A stretch of 64,000 bases of DNA from an uncultured Paludibaculum sp. (GCF_963665245.1 NZ_OY762267.1:1798001-1862000), one strand, 5' to 3'; shown: positions 9,854-18,530, counted from the first letter of the stretch. The notes: a model not told the origin generated them from the sequence alone. Numbers and translations are program-made.

Positions 9854-10328
9854 TGGCAGCCGCCGGAGAATCGAAGAGAGAGGCGTGCGAAATCCGAACC
9901 ACGAATGCCCAGCCCTTTGTGGGAAAGGATTCATCGGTTGGGCAGGACTCCACTGTGGAGCAGGACGCAGACTCAATGGAGGGCGGACTTCAGTCCGCGT
10001 GGGGCTTCAGCCCCGCTCCTTCAGCTCTCGCAGAATCTCCACAGTTTCCACCACCGCGCGAGCCGCGAAGCGCTCAGGAATCGCGACGGTGGGGCCCCCG
10101 CATGGCGCAACCTGCCCCTCCTGCCCAGCCATCACCCCGAGCCTGCCTCCACTCCGTGAACAGTGGGAATCCGGATTCACGCATCCGCATCAGGGCTCGT
10201 CCTGGCCGACCCAGTCCCGAAGCGTGAGCGACGGGCTCCTCAGAGGCGGCCCCGTCCTTGTCGCGAAAACCAGCCCGTCCCTCCGCCTGTACCCCCAGCC
10301 TCCACCCGAAGCCCACATCGTTGCCCGC
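9854..10328. other. Intergenic stretch without a convincing gene
   Basis: About 475 bases between the permease and the membrane-protein gene on the other strand. Small ORFs here have no Shine-Dalgarno and a composition unlike the neighbouring genes. The only clear structure is a pair of back-to-back hairpins at 9983-10014. Confidence 0.6.
9983..10014. repeat. Tandem hairpin pair with TC loops
   Basis: GCGGACT-TC-AGTCCGC (7-bp stem) is followed after two bases by GGGGCT-TC-AGCCCC (6-bp stem). Both are perfect and share a dinucleotide TC loop, which suggests one compound repeat element. The first stem resembles the GCGGACG-CCT-CGTCCGC hairpin in the 259-bp tandem repeat at 20.6-21.9 kb. A dispersed REP-like element is the likely nature; it is not followed by a T-tract, so a terminator is less likely. 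Confidence 0.6.
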
Positions 10329-11345
10329 CTATGCCGGAGCTCTGTGTTCCAACCAGGAGCCAAAGGAAATTGGTGCGTCGCTGCTCAACTGCAACTCAAG
10401 GTACATGGCGTATTGCACCCTCGCGAAAACGGTCTCCGCCAGCAGCCGAAGCTCTGGCTCCTCGAGTTCGCCGATCGTCTTCGTTCCAGCCAGATAGTCG
10501 GTGGACGAGCCGGCGTACTGCTCCAACAAGGTGCTGGACCAAGCCTCCATCTCCGGATCCTGAGGAAGCAATTTGCGGACTTGAAACTCGGCGACAAGTC
10601 GAGCATGATACGCCGCCGCTTTCTCCCGTTCGACCCGAACGTCCCAAGGCATCACGCTCGCCTGGGGAGCCTCTGGCCTCTCGTGCAGGCCCTGCATAAG
10701 CCGCAGGTCGGGACGCGGGAAGTGCTCCAGCGGCTCCAACTGCGGATCCATTCCGAGCACCCAGCGAAGAAGCCGGAGTCGCTCGCACCAGACGACAATC
10801 GAATCCCGGTCCGCACCCGCCCATGTGGCGTCGGCTGCGCTCATCAGCGCTCCTTCATTTTCTTCCAACTCCTGCCAAAGTCCGTTTTCGCGAAGCCAGG
10901 TATTCTGAACCTGCCGGGTAACTCCCTCCACTTTTCCATCCTTGTGGAGGATTTCGCTGCCCGCGCGTCCAATCAGGCAGCTGAGGATAGCAGCCCGTTT
11001 GGCGAGGTAGAGCCCCACGGCGGCCGAAGTCTGGTCGGGTTGTGAAGGCTCCGCCTCCGGCCGTCCGGTGAGCGAGAAGGTCAACATCTGTTGATCGATC
11101 TCATGCGATCGGCGCAATGCGAAATAAGCGATGATCGCGGTGCCGAAGAGGACCCCATAAACGGCCAGGGCCTGTCCTCCGTCTCGTTGCCGCCAGGGCA
11201 CGATGAGAAAGTAGCCGGCATAGCCGATCACGTACACAAACGCGAAAATGACCTTCGCGACGAATACCCGGGCCCGCCTGTCCTGGCGGCACCGTCGGAG
11301 TGCAATCCAAAACGATTTCCAGAACGCCCTGCGCCAGAATTCCAT
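10329..11345 (-). CDS. Two-helix membrane protein, third gene of ATPase operon
   Basis: 338 residues from an ATG at 11345 preceded by AAGGGG at a five-base spacing; a GTG at 11366 would add seven residues. Two transmembrane helices lie near the N-terminus (ARVFVAKVIFAFVYVIGYAG and an ALAVYGVLFGTAIIAYFAL segment), followed by about 260 mostly helical cytosolic residues. The stretch VVWCERLRLLRWVLGMDPQ faintly recalls the DUF4272 family, but I would not rely on it. It is the last gene of a minus-strand set whose first gene is the SMC-like ATPase. In defence operons such N-anchored proteins are often the membrane-acting effector; that role is inferred from context only. Confidence 0.75.
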   Translation of the reverse strand: MEFWRRAFWKSFWIALRRCRQDRRARVFVAKVIFAFVYVIGYAGYFLIVPWRQRDGGQALAVYGVLFGTAIIAYFALRRSHEIDQQMLTFSLTGRPEAEPSQPDQTSAAVGLYLAKRAAILSCLIGRAGSEILHKDGKVEGVTRQVQNTWLRENGLWQELEENEGALMSAADATWAGADRDSIVVWCERLRLLRWVLGMDPQLEPLEHFPRPDLRLMQGLHERPEAPQASVMPWDVRVEREKAAAYHARLVAEFQVRKLLPQDPEMEAWSSTLLEQYAGSSTDYLAGTKTIGELEEPELRLLAETVFARVQYAMYLELQLSSDAPISFGSWLEHRAPA

Positions 11346-11372
11346 CCCTGCCCCTTGTGCCTCCACTCGTCA

Positions 11373-11693
11373 TCACGCATGCAGAGCCGGCCTGCCCGCC
11401 TTGGACCGCATGTACCGATTGAATATTCTGCAGTACTGATCATCGAACTCAATCCGGAAAATCTGGTCCAAGGTGAGTCGGCAGTAGTCCTCCCATTCAC
11501 CGGCGGCGTCGTAGCAGTAGATCCGCACGCCCTCCACATAAACGCCTTCGAGCCGCCCGAGATAGAGAGCACTCTCGCCATCCTCGAAGACCGCCTCGAT
11601 CGCGGGCCAGATAGATCGCCGCATCAGATTCTCCAGGACATCTTGAATCGTAGGGCAACCCGTCAGCCATGCTGGTACTCTCAGGTGCTTCAT
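11373..11693 (-). CDS. Small beta-rich protein, Sm-like fold suspected
   Basis: 106 residues. The centre alternates short strands (ALYLGRLEGVYVEGVRIYCYD, then EWEDYCRLTLDQIFRIEFDD), a pattern seen in uncharacterised proteins thought to have an Sm-like beta barrel with the ending xxIxRIEFDxxY. It lies 20 bases after the ATPase stop and 27 bases before the membrane-protein start, so it is almost certainly cotranscribed with both. No catalytic motif is visible. The family guess is weak, but the gene itself is supported by its spacing and by GGAG just before the ATG. Confidence 0.65.
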   Translation of the reverse strand: MKHLRVPAWLTGCPTIQDVLENLMRRSIWPAIEAVFEDGESALYLGRLEGVYVEGVRIYCYDAAGEWEDYCRLTLDQIFRIEFDDQYCRIFNRYMRSKAGRPALHA

Positions 11694-11713
11694 GGCTCCG
11701 AACTTGGGGGCAT

Positions 11714-14700
11714 TCAGTGGCCCGCCCTCTTTGTTCTCGCGGTGTGCCCCTCTGCGTCAGCCAGGCGCGGCGTTTCCCCAGTTACCTCATAAACGACGCC
11801 AATGATCTGCCGCGCGTACGCCATGACTGGCACACCTGGGAACCGCCCATCGTGGGCTTCAGTTGCCACAATTTCCGACGCCCCAAGCCCTCCAATGGAC
11901 TCGAATTTCCGCAGGGGGGCCATTGCCTTCGGCAACTGCGGTCCCACGCGTTTGAATATGCCACTGCCTTCTTCGAGCGTTAATGCAACCAGTTGCCCCA
12001 CGTAACCGTCTAGCTCAGCAGGGGTAATACGCGGGCCACCAAGCACAAGTTGCCTGGGAAGCGCAAGGGGCAGTGCGCTATCATCTCGCACTCGGTATGC
12101 AGTGGATACCTGGGCAAGCACGTCAGCACGATCTACCTGCACCGCCTCTTGCTTCTCTCGTGGCGGGTACATATTTCCAAACAAGACACCGACGATGCGG
12201 TGAATTCGTACAGTAAATGGCTCCAGAAACACGGTCGGAGGGCTAATTCGTGGATCGGGGTTCTGTGCGGCAAGTGACACAATTCCTCCTCTCGATGATC
12301 GGAGGAGCCGACGTGCATACGTCTTGGTCTCGGTCAGGGCAATGACGAGGTTACGATCATTGCCAGGTTTTGGTTCGCGTTCGACCACAACAATGGAGCC
12401 TGAGGGCGCTGCGAAGCCAAGGTTATCATTCTTGAGGTAGAAGAAGGCTTTGTCGGAGAACCAACTGCTTTCGAACTCAGCATCATCGAGAGCTTGGGTT
12501 TCACCCCCCGGAGATAGTCCTGTGAAGGCAGCTAGGTCAGGATAGATCCTAACTCTAAAGTGCGGGGGAGGGCTGCTAGATAGCGAGACCACGTTTGCCG
12601 GGATTTCTTGTCCGGGTTCCCGCCACCGCCACCGCCTGAATTCCTCGTGGAGCTCCTCAATACCCCTTCGAAGCCGCTTTAGATCTTCCCGTACACTGTG
12701 GACATCGCTGTAGGTGATGGTAGCTTTGTGGCCGTGGTGCGCCTTGTTTAGTAGAGCAAGGCACGCTGCGCCCTGAAGGAGCGCCTTGTCTTTACAGAAA
12801 TTTGCTAAGGGGGGGCTTCGAAAGAGGTCGTTTGGAGGTGAAGCCACCAATCCTTGTAGGCGACCGAGGTGATCAGCGAGTGTTGGCGCCTTGGTTGGAA
12901 CCGAATACGCGGGATAGGCTGGACTGTCGAACAGATCTGCAAGCCTGGCTTCAATGAATACCCGGGCCTCTGCGGCGTACTCCTGAGCAACGGTCGCATC
13001 GTCGACTTTGTTCTCGAAATCTACTCGCTTCTGGTCTAGAGATTCGACCGTAAGGGCTGTGGTTATCGTCGTCCTCCCACTATTGACAGGGTGGACACTC
13101 CGATGCTCTATGAACCCCTGCTTGCGCGCCTCTGAAACTGCGATTCGGGCGAATCGCCTGTCGTGTGTAGTAACGAACAGTTGAGCGCCAGCGCCTACAA
13201 GCTCCGGGAGCGAATGCGCCAGTCGTTCACGATTATCCTCGTCCAACAGTTCTTGGGGATCATCCAAAAGCAACAGTTGAAGCCCTCCGCGAGTGTTGAG
13301 CACATGTTCCCAGAATGCTAAAAAGAACCCCATCAGACTCGCTCTGAGCGCTGACGCGTTTGCAACGTGCTGCGCCGGAGCTGTTGTTCCTTCCGAGCCC
13401 ACCAAGATGCTCAGAGTGCCTTTTGAATCCATCTCACTGCCCACAAGAGCGTGACCAGCGGAAACATACGCGTTTTGATAGAAACGGCTCCGCCAATGCA
13501 AAGCGCGCTCATGGAGGGCGCCACGAAGATCTTCCACTTGTTGTTGTGCAAGGCCTCCCAGAGCAATGACTTCTCCTAGTCCCTCCCCAGTGTTGCGGTA
13601 GGCCTCAATCCGCGCCTCCTTCTCCCGGCGAAGCATCAGCTCACGGGACATTCGTTTGGAAAGGACCAATGCTCGAGTGATCGGCTGAGCGCCCTTAACT
13701 GTCGCTTCGAGGGCTGACAGCTTCCACCGAAGTGGCGACCGCGCATTGATGGACCCGCCTTCACGTGCCTTGGTTCCGAGAGTTGAGAACGATACAGCTT
13801 TTACCTCTTGGTGGTGAGCCTGCCGCCATCTGGAAAAGGCAATAGCTCGATCGAGTCGGTTGAGCATCTGCTCCAGTTCGTCTGCGGATTCCGCCACCTC
13901 ACGACCGAACTTCTTTCTTGGCGGTTCGTTGAAAGGCGGGAGCCCATTGATCGCTTCGATACAGACGGATTCTGCGTCCGGCCTGAGCGCCGACAGGATT
14001 CCTGTGAACGGCAGTGTTTTGAAGAGTTCCACGCTCACCGCATTCTGGATCAGAGTTCCTGGGGTCGCGGGCAGCTCAGTGTGAAGTTCCTTCCTTAGTG
14101 GGTCGGGCAACGACTGCGCCAGTTCTCCGATCCATGATTGGCTCCAATTGCGGACAGTGACACCCAGTAATTCCGCATCTCCTGCCAACATCTGCTGGAG
14201 GTGATCACGGACAGGCCTACCTGATGCAACGTCGATAGCCGACTCTAAGCTGGCCCCGCAAACCATGCAGTTGTCAGTGCCCTCAAGCTTGTGCTGCTGC
14301 ATCCATGAAGCCACCCGCGCGTAGAGTTGTTTGCGACGGGCAATGTCCGAATCTGTGGCCAACTCGGCTAGGACCACTGCCTGCGAACGAATCTGCGATA
14401 CAAGGGCTTCGGCGACAGACAGTTGTTCCTCACTGAGCGTCGCAAGTCCTGCCAGTCTTGCCGCGCTCTCGAGTTGCTGGATTTGGCTCAATTGAGCGAG
14501 AGCTGGCTGGATATTCATTTCGAGATCATCACGAGAGATAGAGCTAGAAGGGTCGAACGACTGCCCAAGCACTACGCGTGCCTCTTCGAGGGCTTTGCTC
14601 TTGAGCGAAACAAAGCGATCTTCGAGGGTTTGTAGCGCCACTTCCAGGGACCGATCCTCCGAAGGTGTGGGCAGGGGTAGTCCCGGATCGATGACAGGGT

Positions 14701-15721
14701 GCTCGACAATTAGTTCGCGCAGCTCCCCAAGTACTTCCGTGAATATTCCGTCTTGCTTTGCGATTTCTGCCGTCCGGCTCTTGGTGAAATCACCTGCAAG
14801 CTTTTGCTTGACCTTCGTAGCATGTCGGGCGAGTTCCACCAATTCGGCCAAGCCTGTGAGTTCGGTAATCGACTGCCCCAGTTCCGACACCGAGCCAGCT
14901 TGGATGAACGGGATTATTCCGGGCATAGTTGTGCCTATTCGAAGGGCGATTGGGTCGACCCTCAAGGCTGAGAGAGCTGGTTCCGTCTCGGTTACAGTTC
15001 CCCGAGTACTGCGGGTTTGCGTGCGCCGGATCGGCTGAAGGGACTGTCCGCTCTCATCAACAAAGGTGAGTTCAACCCAAGTATCTAGCGGTAATTTGCT
15101 TTGCGTCGCATCGGGGTGGAATCGTGTAGGACTGGGCAACGGGCTTACCGGCGTGAGTTTGTGGTAAGTTGCATCTGCAGGTGATCCTGCAGTTTCGCGT
15201 TCAATTCGGCATTCAAATTCGATGTTGCCAGGCTCGGGCTTCCTTTGGGCCCTGAGGAGTTGTCCCGTTAGGCACCAGATAATCGCATTCAGGAGTGACG
15301 TCTTGCCTGAGCCATTCCATCCTTCGAACAGCGTGATTAGTTTGGTTGGTTCAAAGACAAAGTTCGTTGGGACGTCCGACTTGGACGAGATGGCGTGAAG
15401 CCCGCCGAATTGGTGAGCTTCCATTTTGGCGAGACGAAGCCTATGGGGGCTGTGTGAAGCATCACTCCCTTCGGCGGCCAAGATGGGCGGCTGGCTTGTG
15501 GCGGCGTCCACAATGGATTCGACATCTCGCTCCATGACGTTGGAGGCCCACTTCGAGCGATTGATGCGGTACCAGTTCAGTATGGCCCTGGACGCCGCCG
15601 ATCCCAGCGAATGGGTATCGTTTTGCTTCCCCGCCGCAATAGGACGACCGCTGATTAGGTCCGCGCAAAGACTGTCAATCGTGTGGAGGTGAAGTGGACG
15701 AACAAGGTTCTCGTGTGACAT
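11714..15721 (-). CDS. SMC/Rad50-like ATPase with zinc-hook and degenerate S24-like C-terminus
   Basis: 1335 residues from the ATG at 15721. About 95 helical N-terminal residues precede the RecF/SbcC-like start LAKMEAHQFGGLHAI. Walker A is GWNGSGKTS at about 134-142. Coiled-coil-like arms flank a zinc-hook motif NCMVCG near 486. The signature region is followed by Walker B LQLLLLDDPQELLDED near 820 and the switch His in FVTTHDRRFARIA. After the ATPase come about 500 extra residues. Two segments (about 1083-1180 and 1222-1315) resemble LexA/S24 peptidase domains: GSIVVVE, YARRL, RIHRIVGVLFG, then VALTLEEG, FKRVG, ARQIIGVVYEV. The expected Ser is Asn in the first (NDNLG). It leads a three-gene operon. 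Base composition looks lower in GC than its surroundings. Closest analogy is SMC-type defence ATPases such as RloC or Lamassu, but no nuclease is visible. Upstream codons to 15862 are possible but unlike protein. Confidence 0.85.
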   Translation of the reverse strand: MSHENLVRPLHLHTIDSLCADLISGRPIAAGKQNDTHSLGSAASRAILNWYRINRSKWASNVMERDVESIVDAATSQPPILAAEGSDASHSPHRLRLAKMEAHQFGGLHAISSKSDVPTNFVFEPTKLITLFEGWNGSGKTSLLNAIIWCLTGQLLRAQRKPEPGNIEFECRIERETAGSPADATYHKLTPVSPLPSPTRFHPDATQSKLPLDTWVELTFVDESGQSLQPIRRTQTRSTRGTVTETEPALSALRVDPIALRIGTTMPGIIPFIQAGSVSELGQSITELTGLAELVELARHATKVKQKLAGDFTKSRTAEIAKQDGIFTEVLGELRELIVEHPVIDPGLPLPTPSEDRSLEVALQTLEDRFVSLKSKALEEARVVLGQSFDPSSSISRDDLEMNIQPALAQLSQIQQLESAARLAGLATLSEEQLSVAEALVSQIRSQAVVLAELATDSDIARRKQLYARVASWMQQHKLEGTDNCMVCGASLESAIDVASGRPVRDHLQQMLAGDAELLGVTVRNWSQSWIGELAQSLPDPLRKELHTELPATPGTLIQNAVSVELFKTLPFTGILSALRPDAESVCIEAINGLPPFNEPPRKKFGREVAESADELEQMLNRLDRAIAFSRWRQAHHQEVKAVSFSTLGTKAREGGSINARSPLRWKLSALEATVKGAQPITRALVLSKRMSRELMLRREKEARIEAYRNTGEGLGEVIALGGLAQQQVEDLRGALHERALHWRSRFYQNAYVSAGHALVGSEMDSKGTLSILVGSEGTTAPAQHVANASALRASLMGFFLAFWEHVLNTRGGLQLLLLDDPQELLDEDNRERLAHSLPELVGAGAQLFVTTHDRRFARIAVSEARKQGFIEHRSVHPVNSGRTTITTALTVESLDQKRVDFENKVDDATVAQEYAAEARVFIEARLADLFDSPAYPAYSVPTKAPTLADHLGRLQGLVASPPNDLFRSPPLANFCKDKALLQGAACLALLNKAHHGHKATITYSDVHSVREDLKRLRRGIEELHEEFRRWRWREPGQEIPANVVSLSSSPPPHFRVRIYPDLAAFTGLSPGGETQALDDAEFESSWFSDKAFFYLKNDNLGFAAPSGSIVVVEREPKPGNDRNLVIALTETKTYARRLLRSSRGGIVSLAAQNPDPRISPPTVFLEPFTVRIHRIVGVLFGNMYPPREKQEAVQVDRADVLAQVSTAYRVRDDSALPLALPRQLVLGGPRITPAELDGYVGQLVALTLEEGSGIFKRVGPQLPKAMAPLRKFESIGGLGASEIVATEAHDGRFPGVPVMAYARQIIGVVYEVTGETPRLADAEGHTARTKRAGH

Positions 15722-16195
15722 AGTACAGCAATCTGTCGCCCCTGATGTCGATAAATAGTAGCGGGGTTCTCCAATTCTTCCACCGATTTCCCGTTGGTGC
15801 AACAAATGATGGTTCGGAACCAATCCGCATATCGGTGTGAGATTGTGGGTCGCGAGGACCAACCTGGAAGTGAAGAGGTGCCATCGCTGTGCAGGTCACC
15901 TTGGCAACCGCCTCCCCATTCCTTTCTTTCAATTCCGGACGGGACGATTGGCATCCCGACTCGTCATAGGTCAATTCGCCGAAACGCATGCGGCTGACTG
16001 GGTGGGACCGGCTTGGGCCACTCCATCCCTCTCCGTTCCACAGCACGGGGAACTCGCATACGATAAGTCGACGGAACCCAAGCTGTCGTTGGAGGAAAAC
16101 CTGAAGCGTAATTGCGAATACCCGAAGAGAATCTTCGACAGCAAGGCGCGGCAGACTCCACGAAACGGCAGCATCGAGCGTCTTAGGAGTGAACC
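15722..16195. other. Divergent intergenic region
   Basis: About 470 bases between the ATPase start and the next plus-strand gene. A 120-codon plus-strand ORF (15837-16199) overlaps the downstream start but has no ribosome site and no recognisable domain, so I do not call it. It carries one copy of a 27-base element (16006-16032) that recurs at 17758. It must contain both divergent promoters; I could not pick convincing boxes. Confidence 0.5.
16006..16032. repeat. 27-base direct repeat, copy A
   Basis: 24 of 27 bases match 17758-17784 in the same orientation; the shared core is CCACTCCATCCCTCT. The two copies bracket the 16196-17572 gene pair. The origin could be a target duplication, a promoter-like element or a dispersed repeat; no transposase lies between them. 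Confidence 0.5.
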
Positions 16196-16972
16196 ATGAA
16201 ACTGCCTGTACTCGCCTGCGTCTGCCTGACCTGCGCGTTCGCCCAGAATGGCGGGGAGCCGCCGCAACTGCTGCAACTGGTGCGGCGCGCGGGAGGCGAT
16301 GCGCGGCCGATGCGGCCCTATGCGGAGTTGCAGGCTCCGCTGAACGTGTGGGGGCTGACGACGCTGACCGGCGTGTCTGAGGCGTGGGCGCTGGAAGCAC
16401 ACGACTCCTTTGCCAGCATCGAGGAGTGGGACAAGCGGCTGAATCCAGTGGACGGGCAGCGCGCGGACAACGGAGACAGCGGGTTTGTCGCCGACGATGT
16501 GTTGGGGCCGAGCAAGGCGATGGTGGCGATTTATCGTCCGGACGCTAGTTACCGGCCCGACCAGGCGTTGAAGGCGCTGGCGCGGGCGCGCTATGTGCAC
16601 GTCACCATTTACCGCGTGCGGCCGGGGATGGAAGGGGGCTTTGCGACGGTGGCCGGATACCGGCGCAGTGCGTTCGACACGATGAACCTGGACCGGCCCG
16701 ATATGGCCTATCAGGTGGTGGCTGGGGCGCCATCGGGGACTTATCTGCTGCTGGCGCCGATGGCTTCGCTGCGCGTGCTGGATGAAGGGATATCGCGGCG
16801 TGAGGCCAGCGGGCGCGGGTACGACAGCAATGCCTCCAAGGCGATGTCGGAGACGATTCTCGTGCGCGAGCAGCGGCTACTGCGCGTGGAACCGGCCATG
16901 AGTTGGGTGTCAGATGAATTCGCGGCGCCGGATTTGGATTTCTGGCGAATGCGATCCAGCCCCAAACAATAG
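16196..16972 (+). CDS. Secreted protein, dimeric alpha/beta-barrel-like
   Basis: 258 residues with signal peptide MKLPVLACVCLTCAFAQ and a clear ribosome site (TAGGAG, six bases before ATG). The body seems to contain two ferredoxin-like halves. The first has WALEAHDSFASIEEWDKRL and the second starts YVHVTIYRVRPGMEGGF and includes TYLLLAPMASLRVLDE. This layout is common in NIPSNAP-like and antibiotic-monooxygenase-like proteins, many of which are exported in acidobacteria. No catalytic residues can be assigned. Function unknown; fold assignment is inference. Confidence 0.75.
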   Translation: MKLPVLACVCLTCAFAQNGGEPPQLLQLVRRAGGDARPMRPYAELQAPLNVWGLTTLTGVSEAWALEAHDSFASIEEWDKRLNPVDGQRADNGDSGFVADDVLGPSKAMVAIYRPDASYRPDQALKALARARYVHVTIYRVRPGMEGGFATVAGYRRSAFDTMNLDRPDMAYQVVAGAPSGTYLLLAPMASLRVLDEGISRREASGRGYDSNASKAMSETILVREQRLLRVEPAMSWVSDEFAAPDLDFWRMRSSPKQ

Positions 16973-17152
16973 CGGCCCGGGTGGTTACGCGGCATCCCTC
17001 CCGTTGACGCCGCAGTAGTCCGCTCCCGTACTCAGTATAGGCATTGCCGGCCATCTGTCAGCAAGTACCGGGTAACGCAGATGCCCGGACTCGAATGGAC
17101 AGCAATGGCACTTGGCGAGAGGTCCTTTCTATGGAATCGTCGCTGCATCGTG

Positions 17153-17572
17153 TCACCCGAACGGGACCCCGTCCCCATCGATTCCGAAAAGCTCCTCACT
17201 CACTTTGTACTGGAGAAGCACTAGAACAAAGGCCATCGCGGCACACGAAAGCGAGACGACGTACCAGGTGCAGGCACGCCTGTCACGGCCGCGAATCAGA
17301 ATGAGATTCGCCAAAGCAGGTGTGCCAAGAAGGAAGACGATCAAATGTCCTACATAGACGATCGACCCGGACAGTTCCTGGATGCGAATGCTGCCTACGG
17401 TCGCCAACAATATCAATTCGGCCGCGAATAGACCCATGACCACGGCGGACGCCGGCCTGAACAGGCGGGCTACCCATTCGAATCGTACAAGCAGTCGCAG
17501 GAGGACAACTCGATAGAGTGCGCTGAGCAAGAATGCCGCCGGGATGGCGGCGGCCAATCCAAAGAGTTCCAT
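17153..17572 (-). CDS. Four-helix membrane protein, unknown function
   Basis: 139 residues from the ATG at 17572, chosen because the protein then begins with the hydrophobic helix ELFGLAAAIPAAFLLSALY. Three further hydrophobic segments are visible (ASAVVMGLFAAELILLATVG, GSIVYVGHLIVFLLGTPALA, YVVSLSCAAMAFVLVLL), separated by Arg-rich loops, as expected of an inner-membrane protein. An upstream ATG at 17623 adds 17 polar residues and is less likely. No family is recognised. It stands alone on the minus strand between the secreted protein and the EXLDI gene. Confidence 0.55.
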   Translation of the reverse strand: MELFGLAAAIPAAFLLSALYRVVLLRLLVRFEWVARLFRPASAVVMGLFAAELILLATVGSIRIQELSGSIVYVGHLIVFLLGTPALANLILIRGRDRRACTWYVVSLSCAAMAFVLVLLQYKVSEELFGIDGDGVPFG

Positions 17573-17757
17573 TCCCGGCACGACGGTAGCAGATGCGTGC
17601 CCGCCATGTCGTGACGACCGCAAACTCCGTCTTCTCCTGGTGGTCGGGGGGGTAGCGGAATCTCTTCAGGACTATACTCAACGCCGGGAAAATGACGAAT
17701 CGGCCATTAGGTAGCTCGGATCGAGGCAATCACGGCAAGACCGGAAACAGCGGCCCG

Positions 17758-17784
17758 GACTAGCTTGGTCCACTCCATCCCTCT
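17758..17784. repeat. 27-base direct repeat, copy B
   Basis: Partner of 16006-16032 with three mismatches, same orientation, about 1.75 kb apart. It lies in the gap downstream of the small membrane ORF that follows the EXLDI gene. Confidence 0.5.
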
Positions 17785-17795
17785 GTCCCCGCAGA

Positions 17796-18023
17796 TCAAG
17801 ATTCGGGTGGCTGCAGGACGGACGCAGATCTTTCGACTGGATGCTGGACCGAAACCGGTGGGAATAGTTGCCACATGGCGGCAGGAAGCTTTGCTACGTG
17901 ACCACTCAGGATTGCGACGATGGCAACGATGGCCCACACGACGATGGGGCCAACCACCCGTTCTTTCCTAATGCACCGTCCATCCCGGCTGTACTCTCCC
18001 CTAAACTCGAAAGCATTCTTCAC
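17796..18023 (-). CDS. Small single-helix membrane protein next to EXLDI gene
   Basis: 75 residues starting 22 bases after the EXLDI stop on the same strand. A polar N-terminus (KNAFEFRGEYSRDGR) is followed by one strong helix, GPIVVWAIVAIVAILSG, then a short tail. A purine-rich GAGGAGGGAG lies about 12 bases before the ATG. Charge distribution and codon pattern look like a genuine small membrane protein. It is too short to identify and could be spurious after the helix. Confidence 0.45.
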   Translation of the reverse strand: MKNAFEFRGEYSRDGRCIRKERVVGPIVVWAIVAIVAILSGHVAKLPAAMWQLFPPVSVQHPVERSASVLQPPES

Positions 18024-18045
18024 TGCCGTCTCCCTCCTCGCCCGC

Positions 18046-18516
18046 TCAAATGTCGAGCTCCTCGATCCGCACCCCTAGTTCCTTTATTGCCTGTCTGGCC
18101 GCGAAGTTCACTTCCACGTCCGCCGCAGCATGCTCCAGGGAGTTAAAGACACGTAAGCTATTCCCCCACGTGCTCTCCTCATCCTCCTTCCAGGAGTAAA
18201 CGACTGCCGCACCCTTAGCTGTGATTGCGACGGCATAGCGGCTGGAGGTTGTACCTTCCTCATTCGTCAACTCGATAGCCTTATTTGGCGGGAATACCCA
18301 ACGCCCGTAAAATGCCTTGATCTTCGGGATACGGTGATCATCGTAGTCGTTGAATGACACCTCAATGCGCTCGAAACCCTTTGCCTTGGCCTCGCTTTCA
18401 TTTATGAATCGCTTCAATGCATTTACTACGACCGGCGATAGCTTATCCCCTGCGAGCTCTCGTGCACGATCCCAGATCGGGCCTTCCTCGTCACGCAGGT
18501 AAATGGTCTTGTTCAT
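18046..18516 (-). CDS. EXLDI family protein
   Basis: 156 residues, the usual length of the EXLDI family (named after its C-terminal motif). The protein ends VRIEELDI, which fits E-x-L-D-I exactly. The N-terminus, MNKTIYLRDEEGPIWDRARE followed by ALKRFIN, looks like a short ribbon-helix-helix segment. The centre holds beta-strand-rich YGRWVFPP and SRYAVAITAKGAAVVYSW. The family is scattered among bacteria and has no established function; a DNA-binding or toxin-antitoxin-like role is speculation from the N-terminus. Base composition is visibly lower in GC than the flanking ankyrin gene, suggesting acquisition. It has its own candidate promoter just upstream. Confidence 0.85.
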   Translation of the reverse strand: MNKTIYLRDEEGPIWDRARELAGDKLSPVVVNALKRFINESEAKAKGFERIEVSFNDYDDHRIPKIKAFYGRWVFPPNKAIELTNEEGTTSSRYAVAITAKGAAVVYSWKEDEESTWGNSLRVFNSLEHAAADVEVNFAARQAIKELGVRIEELDI

Positions 18517-18530
18517 AGGGCTTCTAGCAA

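Noticed and set aside
15837..16199. 120-codon plus-strand ORF before the secreted protein
   Set aside because: No ribosome site, no domain, and a composition like intergenic DNA; it only overlaps the next start by four bases.
15675..16400. 241-codon minus-strand ORF
   Set aside because: Overlaps the start of the convincing secreted-protein gene on the other strand and is Arg/Ala-rich in that part.
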